The position numbers and the translations under genes were made by a program. A model generated the notes under the pieces. It did not search any database, was not told the origin of the DNA, and saw only the letters and a list, made by a program, of their open reading frames with translations. A DNA stretch of 7,392 bases, taken from assembly GCA_002699335.1 (NCBI GenBank), contig PACG01000028.1, positions 7,622 to 15,013 of the forward strand. The letters are read 5' to 3'. Positions within the stretch are counted from its first letter, which is position 1, and each line of letters opens with the position of its first letter. This document shows positions 6,100-7,392 of the stretch, in pieces. This stretch comes from Candidatus Poribacteria bacterium (lineage in GTDB: Bacteria; Poribacteria; WGA-4E; UBA9662).

Positions 6100-7143
6100 A
6101 TGCCGATTATTTCTATGGAAGAGTTAACGCGTATTGGTCAAGAATTATATCAACAATTGGGCGCAAGTCCTGAGGAGGCGACGACAGTAGTAGATTTATT
6201 GATTGAATCCAGCTTGGATGGGCATGACTCTCATGGAGTACGTCGATTGTTGCAGTATGTTGCTGGTATCCGCACAGGTAAAATCATACCGAAGGCAAAG
6301 ATAGAGATCGAAATGGAGACTCCTGCTACAGCGGTATTGAATGGTAATTGGGGGTTTGGACACGTTACCGCAATGGAAGCTATGAAAATCGCCATCCAAA
6401 AAGCTCAAGAGGCCTCTGTAGGGATAGTAACCGTTTATCAATGCAACCACGTTGGTCGGTTAGGAGGGTACCTTCCCATGGCAACCAGCCAAGGTATGGT
6501 AGGCATTGTGAGTAATAACGGCCACGGAGGGGATTTGTCCATGTCTCCATGGGGTGGAATTGGGCGTATTCTACCACCTAACTGTTTGGCAGTGGCTTTT
6601 CCTTCTGACCACGAATTTCCTGTTGTGTTGGATTTAACGACAGCTGTTGCAGCTGGTGGCAAGGTTCGATTGGCATTGGAACGAGGAGAGCAAATTCCCA
6701 AAGAATGGCTATCAGATGCAGAGGGTAGACCAACAACAGATCCAACTGTATATGTAACTGATCCAAGAGGTTCTCTACAACCTTTTGGTGGAACGGTTGG
6801 ACACAAGGGGTTTGGACTAGCAATTGTGCTGGATATTCTATCCGGTGCGTTGTCACCTGCCGGTTGTTCTCGGATGAACGCTGACGTATCAGGTAACGCA
6901 CTATTTGTGCAGGCGATCCGGATTGAAGCGTTCAAACCACTTGAAGAATTCAAAGCTGAAGTAGGACAATTTATCAATTACGTAAAATCAGCCACACCAG
7001 CCCCCGGATTTGATGAAGTAATGGTTCCTGGAGAACGATCCTATAAGACACGGACACATCGATTAAAGAAGGGCATTCCGGTAGAAGATGAAACTTGGGG
7101 AGAAATTTGCACAGTGGCTAAAGATTTAGGCATAAAATTATAA
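6100..7143 (+). CDS. Malate/L-lactate dehydrogenase (Ldh_2) family oxidoreductase, canonical form
   Basis: A 347-residue protein from ATG 6100, or 351 from ATG 6088. It shows the full Ldh_2 set, numbered from ATG 6100: GHDSHGVRRLLQYVAGIRTGKI (41-62); NGNWGFGH (81-88); CNHVGRLGGY (115-124), with His117 as the conserved catalytic histidine; SNNGHGG (138-144); 'PVVLDLTTAVAAGGKVRLA' (174-192); IPKEWLSDAEGRPTTDP (199-215); GHKGFGLAIVLDILSGAL (234-251), with the conserved lysine; and the PGE...R..G.PV tail (310-328). Length and motif order are normal. Enzymes of this family are cytoplasmic NAD(P)-dependent 2-oxoacid/2-hydroxyacid oxidoreductases; the substrate cannot be read from sequence. It is divergent from the short paralog at 4611-5612. 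Its TAA overlaps the end of the minus-strand open frame entering from the right edge. No terminator is visible after it. Confidence 0.9.
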   Translation: MPIISMEELTRIGQELYQQLGASPEEATTVVDLLIESSLDGHDSHGVRRLLQYVAGIRTGKIIPKAKIEIEMETPATAVLNGNWGFGHVTAMEAMKIAIQKAQEASVGIVTVYQCNHVGRLGGYLPMATSQGMVGIVSNNGHGGDLSMSPWGGIGRILPPNCLAVAFPSDHEFPVVLDLTTAVAAGGKVRLALERGEQIPKEWLSDAEGRPTTDPTVYVTDPRGSLQPFGGTVGHKGFGLAIVLDILSGALSPAGCSRMNADVSGNALFVQAIRIEAFKPLEEFKAEVGQFINYVKSATPAPGFDEVMVPGERSYKTRTHRLKKGIPVEDETWGEICTVAKDLGIKL

Positions 7144-7392
7144 TCTTGGGTTGATCTGTTTCCAGTTCTCAAGAACCAATCCTAACGAAATACCCCGAGG
7201 AAAAGATTTTAAACTGTTTTGATACCAATATGAAAAACCAAATATGTAATGGGAAGTGAAATCAGATGCTCGGAAATCAGGATGGGATATCATAGTTTGT
7301 CTATCATGAGTCCTAGCAGATGGCTTAAGAAAAACAAACTCCAACTGAAAACCCGAGCTACTTTGAGAACAATTAGACAAATTCCCAAAAAC
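7138..7392 (-). CDS. Open frame entering from the right edge, possible 3' end of a convergent gene
   Basis: On the minus strand 84 codons are open from the window edge to a TAA at 7138-7140, with no upstream stop inside the window. The TAA shares the palindrome TTATAA with the end of the plus-strand dehydrogenase, giving a six-base tail-to-tail overlap. The visible C-terminus is rich in Phe, Ser and Tyr (for example HYIFGFSYWYQNSLKSF) and ends ENWKQINPRL. I recognise no family. An open frame this long is uncommon by chance in DNA of this composition, but six frames were available, so coding is only moderately likely. Confidence 0.35.
   Translation of the reverse strand, partial: VFGNLSNCSQSSSGFQLEFVFLKPSARTHDRQTMISHPDFRASDFTSHYIFGFSYWYQNSLKSFPRGISLGLVLENWKQINPRL

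Noticed and set aside
6438..6977. Long antisense open frame (about 179 codons) opposite the plus-strand dehydrogenase
   Set aside because: It lies wholly inside a gene with full Ldh_2 motifs, has a Pro/Ser/Thr-rich composition typical of antisense frames, and matches no family.
7165..7176. Small hairpin GTTCT-CA-AGAAC after the plus-strand dehydrogenase as a terminator
   Set aside because: The stem is short with almost no loop, and no T-tract follows.
1..7392. CRISPR array, insertion sequence, tRNA or defence system
   Set aside because: No regularly spaced repeats, transposase motifs, terminal repeats, cloverleaf sequence or recognised defence domains were found on either strand.

Overview
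The window looks like a chromosomal segment of an uncultured bacterium of the Candidatus Poribacteria type, or a neighbouring planctomycete-like lineage. This is inferred from gene content: a secreted LamG protein with the GLVGHWHLDEGTG...DSS..ND signature and a C-terminal 'DKLAVSWG.IK' tail, a DUF6785/DUF6784-type polytopic membrane protein, a mannonate-dehydratase-like barrel protein, a Gfo/Idh/MocA oxidoreductase and two malate/L-lactate dehydrogenase (Ldh_2) paralogs. No rRNA, tRNA or marker gene is present to confirm the taxonomy.

Layout. Five genes lie on the minus strand, read right to left. First is an Ldh_2-family dehydrogenase of unusual form (5612-4611). Next is a small secreted LamG protein (4497-3697). 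Five bases after it comes a Gfo/Idh/MocA oxidoreductase that is clearly broken (3691 to about 2770). A multi-pass membrane protein (2734-797) follows, and last a mannonate-dehydratase-like gene that leaves the window at its left edge (536-1). On the plus strand a second, canonical Ldh_2 dehydrogenase (6100-7143) is divergent from the first. The roughly 490-base gap between them contains a doubtful small ORF. An open frame on the minus strand enters from the right edge and ends on the last codons of the plus-strand dehydrogenase.

How they may work together. Mannonate dehydratase-like enzymes, Ldh_2 2-oxoacid/2-hydroxyacid oxidoreductases, Gfo/Idh/MocA sugar dehydrogenases, a LamG carbohydrate- or protein-binding domain and an OPT-like permease all fit uptake and oxidation of sugars or sugar acids. 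No single pathway can be proved from this stretch.

The clearest unusual signal is the oxidoreductase pseudogene. Its ancestral frame can be rebuilt piece by piece, exposing a one-base insertion, a 5-bp tandem duplication, an internal deletion of about 90 codons that removes the catalytic EKP region, a one-base loss and a replaced tail, while all neighbouring genes are intact. Other points of interest are the Ldh_2 paralog that lacks about 37 residues, a near-consensus promoter with a 120-base leader, and paired inverted repeats just before the transporter start. I do not see a CRISPR array, defence system, mobile element or other new multi-gene system.
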